DNA of 59,134 nucleotides from Desulfarculales bacterium UBA702 (GTDB lineage: Bacteria; Desulfobacterota; Syntrophobacteria; Syntrophobacterales; Syntrophobacteraceae). The stretch lies in NCBI GenBank assembly GCA_002298165.1, contig DBMI01000076.1, forward strand, positions 1-59,134. The letters are read 5' to 3'. This document shows positions 44,006 to 53,316 of this stretch, piece by piece (the stretch's first letter is position 1; each line of letters begins with the position of its first letter). A program made the position numbers and the translations under genes. The notes beneath the pieces are model-generated. The model saw only the letters and a program-made list of their open reading frames with translations. It was not told where the DNA came from and ran no database searches.

Positions 44006-44464
44006 CTACTCTGAAACAGCTCTGCAACACCCTGCCCTGCACAGAGCCACGTCACATTCAAACCGGATCTTCTTTTTACTTTGGGGGGAGTTTGGCAAGA
44101 AGTCTCTATGCAGGATGGTTTCATTACCATCCGCATATCGCAAGACAAGCTCGTACTCGCTTGCTCCAAAATTAACCGGACCCGTATACACAAAAGTGAC
44201 CGGCCGAAAGCTGCCCTTCCCCTGGATGAGGAACTCACCGTTTTCCGAAGTAACTGTTTGCGCGGAATAACGCCAACCATTATTCACTCGCCCCATGCGT
44301 AAAATGACCGTATGCTCGGCTAAAGGCTTCCCCGCATCCAGTATAATTCCTTCCACGCCTGGAATCTGCATTTCCTTTTCGGGAATGGGAAACATGATCA
44401 CCACGCACGAGACGGAAGAGAGAACCGCACTAAGAACAAGGATGAAGATCAGATAACGCAACAT
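44006..44464 (-). CDS. Lipoprotein with carboxypeptidase-regulatory-like fold
   Basis: GGAGGGG precedes the ATG by about seven bases. A 152-residue product with a lipobox (LSSVSC), then GVEGIILDAGKPLAEHTVIL and FLIQGKGSFRPVTFVY, an Ig-like/CarboxypepD_reg pattern. The Cys-rich tail CDVALCRAGCC is unusual. Function unknown. Confidence 0.65.
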   Translation of the reverse strand: MLRYLIFILVLSAVLSSVSCVVIMFPIPEKEMQIPGVEGIILDAGKPLAEHTVILRMGRVNNGWRYSAQTVTSENGEFLIQGKGSFRPVTFVYTGPVNFGASEYELVLRYADGNETILHRDFLPNSPQSKKKIRFECDVALCRAGCCRAVSE

Positions 44465-44659
44465 CGATTACCCCTCCTGCCCTGACCACCAACTGATTAT
44501 GATAGCCAGGCATTTATGAATATCTCGTTCAATAGCTCAAGAGGAACACAGAGCAGATGCCCTGCGCTCTATTCATTTCAATGTTCGGAAGCATACGATT
44601 TTTTCTTTTTAAGTGGAAGGAGATTGAGAAAAGTGGTGCCGGCAAAAAGGGATAGACCA

Positions 44660-45022
44660 ATGGCTGAGAATCTCGAAAGTGAAGCCATTCTGAATACAAG
44701 GTCGATTGCAGTATATCTGGAGGACTGGTATACAGATCATATACAAGGCACTGATCAAAAGTATAAAACCTTCTTCACACTGAAATTGGCCGAAGAGAAG
44801 GAATCCGCTCCAATAGAACAGAAGATAATCTATAAATTTCCATTGCTTATGATTTTGCAGAAGGGCTGTCGTGGAATGGCTTGCACAAAACTGAAAGCCC
44901 TTATATTCTATCGTTCTGGGGAGCGGACTCGAAAATTTATTCCTCTGGCCAGCCGGCCCCATGAGCTTACTTTCGGACCCGGGTGGAGGCTCATTGCACC
45001 CGCATTCGGCCGAGTTCCATAA
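44660..45022 (+). CDS. Hypothetical protein upstream of the DUF1573 selenoprotein gene
   Basis: Start at 44660 (MAENLESEAILN) chosen because AAGGGA lies upstream; an upstream frame start at 44516 has low-quality composition. The 120-residue product is mixed alpha/beta with no signal peptide and no recognised family. It ends 25 bases before the next start. Confidence 0.5.
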   Translation: MAENLESEAILNTRSIAVYLEDWYTDHIQGTDQKYKTFFTLKLAEEKESAPIEQKIIYKFPLLMILQKGCRGMACTKLKALIFYRSGERTRKFIPLASRPHELTFGPGWRLIAPAFGRVP

Positions 45023-45047
45023 CTACTGCATTAATCAGGAGAGGCGA

Positions 45048-45491
45048 TTGAAAAACAAATTTATTTCCGGCTCGATAATGCTCTTTTTGTTAGCCTTTGG
45101 ATGTGCCCACACTCCAGAGATTGCAAAAGAAGCGGCTAAACAGGATGCAGCCGTTATTCCAGTCGTCTCGACTGGAGTACCTGCCGTGGAGGTGCCTGAA
45201 ACCTATCATAATTTCGGAGACGTAAGCGAGGGGACCGATTACGTTCATGAGTTCGTTGTCAGGAACAAAGGCACCGGAGTTCTGGAGATCAGAAAAGTTG
45301 TGCCCGGGTGAGGTACCGCGGTGGCCGACTTCGATCGGTCGATCCCCCCGGGTTCCGAGGGGAAGGTAACCATAAGGCTCTTTCCTAAATCATGTGATAG
45401 TGGTGCGAAAAAGATTTCTCTGATATTGACCAATGATCCGCAGGCACCCAGATTTACGCTGACAGTCCAGGGGAAATCAAACCCAAACTGA
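45048..45491 (+). CDS. DUF1573 lipoprotein with in-frame UGA (putative selenoprotein)
   Basis: TTG start at 45048 with AGGAG six bases upstream; signal ends in lipobox AFGC. Residues ~50-147 are a DUF1573 (Ig-like) domain: NFGDVSEGTDYVHEFVVRN, then LEIRKVVPG, TGA at 45309-45311, and in the same frame GTAVADFDRSIPPGSEGKVT then ISLILTNDPQAPRFTLTVQ, stop at 45489. The codon after VVPG is where DUF1573 proteins have the first Cys of CGCT, so UGA read as selenocysteine (U88) restores the motif as PGUGT. No indel is needed. SelD with Sec in the same window supports decoding. Alternative: a recent nonsense mutation. Confidence 0.72.
45323..45340 (+). promoter_or_regulatory. SECIS-like hairpin downstream of the DUF1573 UGA
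   Basis: GGCCGA pairs with TCGGTC (one G-U) around loop CTTCGA, starting 11 bases after the UGA. Position and size match bacterial SECIS elements; the loop lacks the typical GGU, so support is moderate. Confidence 0.45.
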
Positions 45492-45592
45492 TCGGATGAC
45501 CCGGATAATTCAATTCAACTATCCGGGTCCCCCAGTTTTGTTGCTGAATTTATATCTTTTTGCTGACGATAACCGCATCACGGCCTTTGTAT

Positions 45593-45823
45593 CTACTGAA
45601 CCTGGACATTCGAACTGAAGGGCGATGTGTTGCCCAAGGTTCCCGAGAACGATGTTCTCGTTGCGGTAACCCACTGGCCTGCACTCACACCCGACACCGT
45701 TACATCGATGGACGTCCCGCTCGATATGGCATAGCCGATCCACTTTTTGCCCTCACCGTACTCAGTACCACTTCCGCCAGCGACAGTTAGAAAGGTTGCG
45801 AACAATGAGCCTTCTGTTTTCAC
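45593..45823 (-). pseudogene. C-terminal fragment of a beta-helix-type surface protein
   Basis: The minus strand encodes DVTVSGVSAGQWVTATRTS and GTLGNTSPFSSNVQVQ, the closing pattern (VTATxT...GNTSxFS) of many secreted parallel beta-helix proteins. The frame starts within the reductase gene and no upstream part is present, so it is a remnant. Confidence 0.4.
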
Positions 45824-46872
45824 AATTCAGGATTAGAGATACCGTCTTCAGAAATCGGATTTTCGTCTCTCCGATGTGCCAGTATTCAAGCCGAAATGGA
45901 ATGCCGACCAACTGGCATCTGGTCCATTTAGGCAGCCGTGCTGTCGGTGGCGCGGGCCTCGTGATGGTCGAAGCTACCGCCGTTTCACCCGAAGGACGCA
46001 TCTCACCCTTTGATTCAGGGATTTGGTTGCCTGAACATTCCGAAGGATTTCGTCCCATTGCCGAGTTCATCAAGGAACAGGGCTCCGTGCCGGGTATGCA
46101 ACTCGCTCATGCCGGAAGAAAGGCATCAATCGACGTGCCCTGGAGAGGTGATCGGCCCCTTCTCGAAAACGAAGGCGGATGGAAGCCTGTTGCCCCTAGT
46201 CCATTGCCTTTTGATGTTGGACATCAAATTCCCCTGGAACTCGACCATGCAGGCATGGAGGAGATTTCTTCGCGCTTTATCGAGTCCGCCAAGCGGAGTC
46301 TTTCCGCGGGATTTGAAGTAATCGAGATCCATATGGCTCACGGATATCTCCTTCATGAATTTCTCTCTCCTCTTTCCAATCGTCGTAAAGATGAATTTGG
46401 CGGCAGCCTCGAAAACCGAATGAAGTTCCCCCTGCGCATCGCGAGTGAAATCCGTGGGATCTGGCCTGACAGCCTGCCTGTTTTTGCTCGTATTTCCTGT
46501 ACTGATTGGGTCGAAGGCGGATGGAACCTGGATCAATCGATTGAGTTTTGCGGCCGTCTGAAAGATATCGGAGTGGACCTGATCGACTGCTCCAGCGGTG
46601 GAATGGTATCAAATGCAAAGATACCGGCCGGCCCAGGGTTCCAGGTGCCGTTTGCCGCATCCATACGGGATAAGGTAGGGATTGCCACCGGTGCTGTAGG
46701 GATCATTACTGACCCGGCCCAGGCAGAGCAGATCGTTGCAACCGGTCAGGCTGATGTGGTTTTTCTGGCAAGAGAGTTTTTACGTCAGCCATATTGGCCT
46801 CTTCACGCTGCTAAAGCCCTTCACACGGACTTCCCCTGGCCCGAACAGTATGAAAGGGCAAAGATCAGGTAG
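45805..46872 (+). CDS. NADH:flavin oxidoreductase, old yellow enzyme (YqjM class)
   Basis: A 355-residue FMN-dependent ene-reductase. Start at ATG 45805 (AAAGG nine bases upstream; TTG 45796 possible). Landmarks: VSPMCQYSSRNGMPTNWH with the YqjM-type Cys, MQLAHAGRKASI (catalytic His region), EIHMAHGYLLHEFLSPLSN, and VEGGWNLDQSIEF. Such enzymes reduce activated C=C bonds with NAD(P)H. The true substrate is unknown. The gene stands alone. Confidence 0.93.
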   Translation: MSLLFSQFRIRDTVFRNRIFVSPMCQYSSRNGMPTNWHLVHLGSRAVGGAGLVMVEATAVSPEGRISPFDSGIWLPEHSEGFRPIAEFIKEQGSVPGMQLAHAGRKASIDVPWRGDRPLLENEGGWKPVAPSPLPFDVGHQIPLELDHAGMEEISSRFIESAKRSLSAGFEVIEIHMAHGYLLHEFLSPLSNRRKDEFGGSLENRMKFPLRIASEIRGIWPDSLPVFARISCTDWVEGGWNLDQSIEFCGRLKDIGVDLIDCSSGGMVSNAKIPAGPGFQVPFAASIRDKVGIATGAVGIITDPAQAEQIVATGQADVVFLAREFLRQPYWPLHAAKALHTDFPWPEQYERAKIR

Positions 46873-46940
46873 CGAACAGGCTATTATGAGGCTGCTACAA
46901 ACGACAGGTGCCCATGGGAATCTGGCAGAGTCTGAAGGGT

Positions 46941-47732
46941 TTACTCGCGATCAAGTCTATCTACTCTTACCCACTGAATCGAATCATCACTGAACTTTAT
47001 TTTTCCAATCTTCCTTGCGCTGAACAGTTCCTTTTGTAACGTCTTCCTGTATTCAAAGATAAGCGGTTTTTCCTTCAGCTTTTCATCCGAGGGGTCGAAC
47101 TCGAAATCAATGCTGCAACCGTCCTTTGTCAGGCTTCGAAAATCCGGGAATTTGGAGTCCTGGTCCGAACAGATGAATTGGTACCACGCCGGGTGTACCG
47201 CTAAGGGGTGGGAAGCTGTTATCTTGAACGATATAGTTGATCCAGCCGGTATTTCAACCGCAACTCGATAGCTTCGGACCTTAAACATCCCACGCGCAAG
47301 GTCCGGCCCCCTGGATGCCGCCACTGACTTGCCGTCCACAAAAGCGGCAAGGGAGAAGGGTTCCGTGAAACCCGTGCCTACCGTGTTCGAGGAGTCGAAA
47401 GGAATCAGAACATTTGTTTTCACTCCTTTTCTGCCCTGATTGCGAAGACTGAATGTGATCTCGGAATCGGCTATGGTCGCGATGAATTGATCGGGAAATG
47501 CGCGGCCCTTACCCTCGACCTTCATGGACCATGCATTATCAATCCGGACCTTTACCCGCACTGCTATTGATTCTGCCAGGAATACCTGAGACCCTGCCGA
47601 TCCGGAAATGAATGGAGCCCGGAACGTCACCCCGGCGGGGCCGTCGTATGAGGAGACCTCCGGAATGAAGAGAAAAATACAAATGACAGAGGCGAGTATA
47701 TTCAAGAACAGGTGCCGGCGATTTATGCCCAT
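46941..47732 (-). CDS. Secreted protein of unknown function
   Basis: Start 47732 (MGINRRHLFLNILAS) with AAAGGA five bases upstream and a signal peptide ending near SSYDG. The 263-residue mature part is beta-rich, with FSLRNQGRKGVKTNVLIPF, and two late cysteines (FICSDQD, DGCSIDFEF) likely forming a disulfide. No family recognised. Confidence 0.65.
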   Translation of the reverse strand: MGINRRHLFLNILASVICIFLFIPEVSSYDGPAGVTFRAPFISGSAGSQVFLAESIAVRVKVRIDNAWSMKVEGKGRAFPDQFIATIADSEITFSLRNQGRKGVKTNVLIPFDSSNTVGTGFTEPFSLAAFVDGKSVAASRGPDLARGMFKVRSYRVAVEIPAGSTISFKITASHPLAVHPAWYQFICSDQDSKFPDFRSLTKDGCSIDFEFDPSDEKLKEKPLIFEYRKTLQKELFSARKIGKIKFSDDSIQWVRVDRLDRE

Positions 47733-47806
47733 GGAATCCTTTCCCTCCAGAATCCACTTTACCGTTAACTTTGCCAACAGCTTGCCCGTCCCAAAATAAC
47801 AGTCAT

Positions 47807-48112
47807 TTAGTCGAGTGTATCATTGAAATACTCGAGGTGAGCGTTACAGCGGCACTTTTTATCCCAGGGAGTGAAACATTTTCCGATCAACTCGACTCTT
47901 TTATCCACATCCTGTTTGTTCAGAGGGCCAGAAAGATCCCTTGTCTCTTCGCCACTAAAGTTGTCCCACCAGGTTACCTTAGTGTATGCTCCACAATTGT
48001 CGCAGAGGAAATAGGAATCCGTAACCTCGTCTCCCACAATACTGCCTGAAATGGAGGCGATACAATTATCGCTCGAAAAAGGTGCATCGCACTTTATGCA
48101 GCCGAATGTCAT
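47807..48112 (-). CDS. Small cysteine-rich (zinc-ribbon-like) protein
   Basis: A 101-residue protein with three Cys groups: GCIKCDAPFSSDNC, FLCDNCGAYTKVTWWD and KKCRCNAHLEYF. The CxxC knuckles with the CNAH could bind one or two zinc ions. The pattern resembles uncharacterised proteins of deltaproteobacteria, which supports a real gene. No function assigned. It follows the autotransporter gene on the same strand. Confidence 0.65.
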   Translation of the reverse strand: MTFGCIKCDAPFSSDNCIASISGSIVGDEVTDSYFLCDNCGAYTKVTWWDNFSGEETRDLSGPLNKQDVDKRVELIGKCFTPWDKKCRCNAHLEYFNDTLD

Positions 48113-48212
48113 TTGAACCTGTAAATCTCATCTCAATTTAGACGAAAATGGATAACGACCAAAATGGGCGAGAGACCCGAAAAACCCCTCACCTCGTTCA
48201 CCAATCAATGGC

Positions 48213-50102
48213 TTAAAATATGCAATTCAGCCCGAGACCCACCTGATGGCTGACAAATTCATCGCTAATTTCCGCGCCATAACCCGCGGAGACAGTCAAA
48301 TTATATGGCAGACGGGCTTTGAGTCCAGCGTCTATTACAAGGCTGTCCGTTTCGCGGTCTATCCCGTTTACCAGAAATGACCCACCCTGGCCTATAATGC
48401 CTGCTTCGATACCGCGGCCATCCAGCGGAATTTCATGCGCCCAGGCAACTTCAATGGCGGGGGTTATCCGTGTACCGCCCGATACCGTAAACTCCTTTTC
48501 CGCTCTCATTCCAAGTTGTGTGCGGAAGGTGTGATAGTCTTTTGCCCGGACACTCAGGTTTATTGGGTCAGCGCCGGTTTCTCCAAACCCTTCGCGGTAA
48601 AGATAAATGTAATCGATTTCGGCAACGGGTGAGACTGTCAGGCCGGCGACCGGAAATTCATGGCCCGCCCGTACTTGTCCCATGAAATCATAGCCGTTCG
48701 GTTCGCTTTGTGCCGTATTGGCGACGTCCAGAAAAACGATATTCCGCTTTACGGACATACTGTCGTATCCACCCGCTAGCAGCCCGTCCACAAACCATCC
48801 CGACGGGCTGGAATAATTTGAATAGACTCCGAACTTCGGACTGTCTATTTCAACCTTTCCACCATTGCCTTCCCATTCGAAGTCGGTCCTCAGGCATCCG
48901 CCGGCAACACCGAAAATCAAGCCGTTACATCGAATCAAGTCGATTCCCATGACAAAACCGCCTGTCGTGAAATCAAACCCGGTGTGCTCTCCGTAGCTGT
49001 CCTGATTTCCGAACTCTCCAAGGCCAGTAGCCCAGAAATTGATATTGCGCTTGCCCCCTAATAATCCATCCGCATCGTCCCGACGGATTCCGGAGGCAAC
49101 TGTCTCATTTTGGCTGGAAAGGCTTCGGCGGCCGAATGCTTTACCGAATAGAAGATTATTGCGCACGTCGACGCGCGCCAGCGAGTCATAGCGCTCAGGC
49201 CCCATCTGGTTGAGGGCGGCTGCAAAGGTGTCCCGGTCGCCGAAACTCAGCCAATCAAGGGGTCCAAGCACATCATCGAGTCTGCTGTACGCGCCGGAAA
49301 GGTTTCTGGAATTATAATCTGCCAGGTCGATTGTCCCCTGCGGAGCAGCTTGCCCGGGAATGAGACTATCCAGGTAAGATGCAAGATTTCCGGCATTTCC
49401 ACCCCCGGCTATCGGTGAATACAAAAGGGCGCGTCCCGCCAGATTCTGGCTGATGAAGACAACTTCCGCCCGCTCAGCGGTGGCGAACCGCCTGTCTATG
49501 AAAATCTGTGCCCCTCCTCCGCGGCCCCAATCAGGATAGATCGGGTCAACCGAGGGATTTATAGGCCCGGCAATTCCGTTCCAGAGCACATGACCGGCTG
49601 GCACTCTGGCAATCGCAATACCGGTTGGGACCGCAGGGAGCGCAAAGACGTCACGGATTTGCTGCGGTGTGAGTCCTCGCACGGTTGCTGCCCTCATGAC
49701 CCAGGATCCCGCAGGATAGCTGCGCTTACTGGGGTCCGGGTCGCCTGTATTGAATGTGCGTGTAAAATATAGCGTTTTGGTCGTCTTTGTCAAAGTGACC
49801 GAAGTTTGATCCGAGGCAGGGCTGAATGCGTCGAAGGGAGGATAAACACAGCCTCTGTATGTGCCCAGCAGCAAATTGGCTTCCGCTGGGCTCAGAAACG
49901 GTCCCTGTGAGCCTTCCGCACTCATTTGGTATAGCAGCCCAGTATACGGAACTCCAGTGGGCTGAACCAGATTTCTCCAGTCTTCGGCCGACGCCGGCAA
50001 CGCAGAGCCGCAAAGTACTGCGCAGGAGAGCAACAACAACAGGATTTGGCGAATGAAGAAATTGAATGCGAATCCCGACCCTATAACGTCTCTGCTCACC
50101 AT
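48213..50102 (-). CDS. Autotransporter-domain outer-membrane protein
   Basis: A ~629-residue protein with a signal peptide (LLLLLSCAVLCGSALPASA), an N-terminal passenger of ~340 residues (no known enzymatic motif; contains LTKTTKTLYFTRTFNTG and RVPAGHVLWNGIAGPINPS), and a C-terminal autotransporter beta-barrel of ~290 residues (FATGLGEFGNQDSYGEHTG-type strands, FDFTTGGFVMGIDL, ending GLGLNCIF). The C-terminal Phe fits BAM recognition. The passenger is probably exported and stays on the surface. Function unknown. ATG 50102 is chosen over TTG 50105. Confidence 0.83.
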   Translation of the reverse strand: MVSRDVIGSGFAFNFFIRQILLLLLSCAVLCGSALPASAEDWRNLVQPTGVPYTGLLYQMSAEGSQGPFLSPAEANLLLGTYRGCVYPPFDAFSPASDQTSVTLTKTTKTLYFTRTFNTGDPDPSKRSYPAGSWVMRAATVRGLTPQQIRDVFALPAVPTGIAIARVPAGHVLWNGIAGPINPSVDPIYPDWGRGGGAQIFIDRRFATAERAEVVFISQNLAGRALLYSPIAGGGNAGNLASYLDSLIPGQAAPQGTIDLADYNSRNLSGAYSRLDDVLGPLDWLSFGDRDTFAAALNQMGPERYDSLARVDVRNNLLFGKAFGRRSLSSQNETVASGIRRDDADGLLGGKRNINFWATGLGEFGNQDSYGEHTGFDFTTGGFVMGIDLIRCNGLIFGVAGGCLRTDFEWEGNGGKVEIDSPKFGVYSNYSSPSGWFVDGLLAGGYDSMSVKRNIVFLDVANTAQSEPNGYDFMGQVRAGHEFPVAGLTVSPVAEIDYIYLYREGFGETGADPINLSVRAKDYHTFRTQLGMRAEKEFTVSGGTRITPAIEVAWAHEIPLDGRGIEAGIIGQGGSFLVNGIDRETDSLVIDAGLKARLPYNLTVSAGYGAEISDEFVSHQVGLGLNCIF

Positions 50103-51003
50103 CAACCACCTTTGCTCAATGTTTCAGTTTCATAGAAATTTGGAACCAGCGCTTCACCAACGATTCCATCCCACAAGCAGGCCCGCTGCACCCGACACCA
50201 ACTTCGCCCTTTTGGTTTGCCCCATATTGATATGCTGCATTCAAGCCACAAATTAATACGGTACATGAGCAGAAATAGTTAAAACCATTACTCACCAATA
50301 GCGCAAAAGCTATAAGAGAACAGGTTCTTTACCCATAGTTACTTCAAGCCCGTTGCCCTTTATCTCCACCCCAACTTTCGCACCAAAACAGAAGGGGCCG
50401 GACCACATTGCCTGACCCCTATTTTCCGGCGGGTGGCCCGGTCCCGCCTTAGGCGGGATTCCGGGCGCGGTAGCGCAGGAGGCTCCCTTTCGCACCATTC
50501 TCGTACCCCCAGTGCAAAAAGGGCCTGCGGAAGACCGCAAGCCCTTTTTAAATTCCGGCTCCCCGGACGGATTCGATCCCATCAACCTTGATCGCAACCA
50601 ATTCTTTCCGAAACTGCTGAATACCTCCAGAGGCTCCGAGAGAATCGAATTACTAAAATATCAACGGACAGGGCTCAACAGACTTATCCATCCAGCCGGC
50701 TTGGTGGAATCGACTGTGCGGTTATCCGGCATCATCAGCTCATTGAAAAATTTATTGAGCGGGCATAAGGACTTTGCTTAGGTCATCAGCACACGGAAAG
50801 ATTATTATGAATATTTAAGAAACTGTGTTATGCTGAGTGCAAGTAAAAAGATCATAAAGAGGTACGCATTATCACTTCGAAGTAATTCTTTAGACATAGC
50901 TCTTATCGGTTACCATAGTTTAGTACAGAAAAAAACCTACTCAGCGTGGGTTTTCTCAACCACAATGCCATACTCCCCGATTTCTACCGTCTAAGGGGGT
51001 AAG
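50103..51003. other. Gap with orphan hairpins, no supported gene
   Basis: Contains a GC hairpin (TCCCGCCTTAGGCGGGA near 50446-50464), an orphan terminator at 50516-50549 and a terminator-like AAAACC...GGTTTT hairpin around 50930-50955. Minus-strand frames here have no ribosome-binding site. The last part is AT-rich and may hold the promoter of the cyclase gene. Confidence 0.45.
50516..50549. terminator. Orphan rho-independent terminator
   Basis: AAAAAGGGCCTGCGG pairs with CCGCAAGCCCTTTTT (one mismatch) around loop AAGA, with T/A runs at both ends, so it would work on either strand. No adjacent gene explains it. Confidence 0.7.
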
Positions 51004-53256
51004 ATGCACCGCAACAATACGGCTGCTCTAATTGCAGGTCTGTTGCTGGGGATCTTGGGCGTTATTGCGAATCTATCTCATTATGGGCATGAGATAGAGG
51101 AGCACGTCGGCCTCGGAATATTTTTCCATATCAGGGGCCCCAGACCACCTCCGCCAAATGTAGTGGTAGTCTCGCTTAATGGGGAATCCTCAGAGATCCT
51201 GGGCCTTCCTTTGAACCCTTTTAAATGGCCAAGGCATTTTCATGCAGGTCTGGTTGACATTTTGTCCCAAAAGAAAGCTGCAGTTATTGTTTTTGACATT
51301 TTTTTCGGGGACCCTGGATCGGATGAAGACGACAGGCTTTTCAGCGAGGCGCTCCGAAAATCCGGGAGGGTCGTCCTAAGCAGTTATATCAAACAACAGA
51401 CGATGCCCTTTGAATCAAATACAGGCGGCAAAGGCATGTTGCATATCGAGTCCGTAGTCCCCCCGGCAGAGCAGCTCGCTAAGGCAACGGCAGGGGTTGC
51501 ACCATTTCCATTGCCAAAAGTTCCCGATCGTTTGAATCAATTCTGGCTTTTCAAGACCGCAGCCGGTTCCGCGCCCAGCCTGCCTTTATTGGCTTTCCAT
51601 ATATTCGCCGTGAAAGAATATGAAGCCTTTGCCGGGTTGCTTTGGCAACTTCACCCGGACCGTTTTAAGCATTTACAGCAAGGCTACCACCCCCTGATGG
51701 AGGGCGATGGGATAGTTGATTTCATTACGGCCGGACGGGCTGTTTTCGAGGAGTTTCCCGAAACCGCCTACGATATGCTCGAGGAGCTCGAAAAAGAGGA
51801 AACTTTCCCAGGGCTTACTAAAAAAGCAGGATTAATCAAGGCCCTGATCGGAGCATATTCAAGACCTGACAGCCTTTATCTTAATTTCTACGGACCGCCC
51901 GGAACGATTCCAACTGTTCCGCTTCACCGGTTTTTTTCTGAACACAAAGAGCCAGGCGCATTGCCGGACTTCGCCGGAAAAGCTGTATTCATTGGTCTTT
52001 CGGAGTTAGGTCGCCCGGAACATCTCGATGGTTACCGAACGGTCTTCTGCAAACCCGACGGGATTGACTTGAGCGGGGTTGAGGTCGCGGCCACGGCATT
52101 TTCCAATCTACTCGAAGACAGCTTCATAGAACCCGCTCCGGCATTGGTCTTTATAGCCGCAATCGTTTTTGCCGCCTTTACCTTTTGCGCTGTCGGCTTC
52201 CTGCTGCCGGTGTCGATCTCGGCTACTGTCAGCGCCGCAATCATTTTAATCTACCTGGCTTTTGCTCAACTGCTTTTCAACAGGCTTGGGATATGGATGC
52301 CGCTCGCAATCCCCTTTCTGGCAATGCCAAGTCTGGCTCTCCTCAGTGGCTTTTTTTGGCAGCATGCCAATTCGAAAAAAGAGCGCAAGGACCTGAAGAA
52401 GGCATTCGGTTTTTTTCTTCCAGACCCCGTTATTAATCAGATAATTGAGGATTTTAGGGTCTCCAAGAATCTTTCTCAGACTAAGCAGGTTGTCTTTGGC
52501 GCGGTTCTCTGTACCGATGGCGAACAGTATACGACAGTTGCGGAGAGCATGGCCCCTGATGATTTGGGAAACTTTTTGAACAGTTACTATCAATCTGTTT
52601 TCAGGCCGGTGGAATCCCATTTCGGCACCATTTCGAATGTTATAGGCGATTCCATGCTGGCGGTCTGGGCAGGTACCAACCCTAATTTATCAATGAAGCG
52701 CAATTCCTGTCTCGCCGCCCTGGAAATTTCTAAATCAATGGAGAATTTTGACGGCACCGGCCCACACAGGCTCCAAACCCGGATCGGCCTCCATTTCGGC
52801 CAACTATTGATGGGAAGCATCGGTGGTCTTGGACATTTCGAGTACAGGCCGGTCGGTGATGTGGTCAATACAGCATCAAGGCTTGAAAATCTGAACAAAA
52901 AGCTGGGGACCCGGATCGTGGTCTCCGAGACTGTGATATCAGGGCTTTCCGATTTCCTGGTTCGGGAACTAGGCAGTTTCGTTCTCCACGGGAAAAGAAA
53001 TCCCTTGCGGGTTTACGAATTGATATGCCTGCTGGAGCATGCCACGGAGGCACAAAATACCATAAGTTCAATCTTTTCGAATGCCTTGTCGGCTTTTTGC
53101 AACAAAGCATGGAATGAGGCGGAGGCGCTTTGGCGTGAGTGTCTTGATCTCTACCCAGGTGACGGCCCATCAAGTTTCTATTTAAAGACTTGCGACCAAC
53201 ATCGAAGAAATCCACCCATGGAAGATTGGAATGGCCTGATTTATTTAAGCAAATAG
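51004..53256 (+). CDS. CHASE2-domain class III adenylate/guanylate cyclase
   Basis: A 750-residue membrane protein. Residues ~1-30 are a membrane helix, ~45-370 the periplasmic CHASE2 sensor (VVVVSLNGESSEILGLPLNP, KKAAVIVFDIFFGDPG), then three helices (~375-460), and ~495-675 a class III cyclase domain. Metal residues are visible as Asp in LCTDGEQYTTVAE and in ISNVIGDSMLAVWAG, and the purine/transition-state pair in VGDVVNTASRLENLNK (Asn and Arg). It should make cAMP or cGMP in response to an extracytoplasmic cue. The FecR-TPR-barrel gene follows 60 bases later. Confidence 0.93.
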   Translation: MHRNNTAALIAGLLLGILGVIANLSHYGHEIEEHVGLGIFFHIRGPRPPPPNVVVVSLNGESSEILGLPLNPFKWPRHFHAGLVDILSQKKAAVIVFDIFFGDPGSDEDDRLFSEALRKSGRVVLSSYIKQQTMPFESNTGGKGMLHIESVVPPAEQLAKATAGVAPFPLPKVPDRLNQFWLFKTAAGSAPSLPLLAFHIFAVKEYEAFAGLLWQLHPDRFKHLQQGYHPLMEGDGIVDFITAGRAVFEEFPETAYDMLEELEKEETFPGLTKKAGLIKALIGAYSRPDSLYLNFYGPPGTIPTVPLHRFFSEHKEPGALPDFAGKAVFIGLSELGRPEHLDGYRTVFCKPDGIDLSGVEVAATAFSNLLEDSFIEPAPALVFIAAIVFAAFTFCAVGFLLPVSISATVSAAIILIYLAFAQLLFNRLGIWMPLAIPFLAMPSLALLSGFFWQHANSKKERKDLKKAFGFFLPDPVINQIIEDFRVSKNLSQTKQVVFGAVLCTDGEQYTTVAESMAPDDLGNFLNSYYQSVFRPVESHFGTISNVIGDSMLAVWAGTNPNLSMKRNSCLAALEISKSMENFDGTGPHRLQTRIGLHFGQLLMGSIGGLGHFEYRPVGDVVNTASRLENLNKKLGTRIVVSETVISGLSDFLVRELGSFVLHGKRNPLRVYELICLLEHATEAQNTISSIFSNALSAFCNKAWNEAEALWRECLDLYPGDGPSSFYLKTCDQHRRNPPMEDWNGLIYLSK

Positions 53257-53316
53257 CCCTGCGCAATTTCTGTCTCGATGATTTTTCTCCGATCAAAGGA
53301 TCAACTGCGAGGACCG

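Noticed and set aside
42573..44042. Long minus-strand frame (489 codons)
   Set aside because: Shadow of the HPS-RraA fusion gene.
45048..45311. DUF1573 protein ending at the TGA
   Set aside because: The domain continues in frame for 60 codons after the TGA, which falls on a conserved Cys position.
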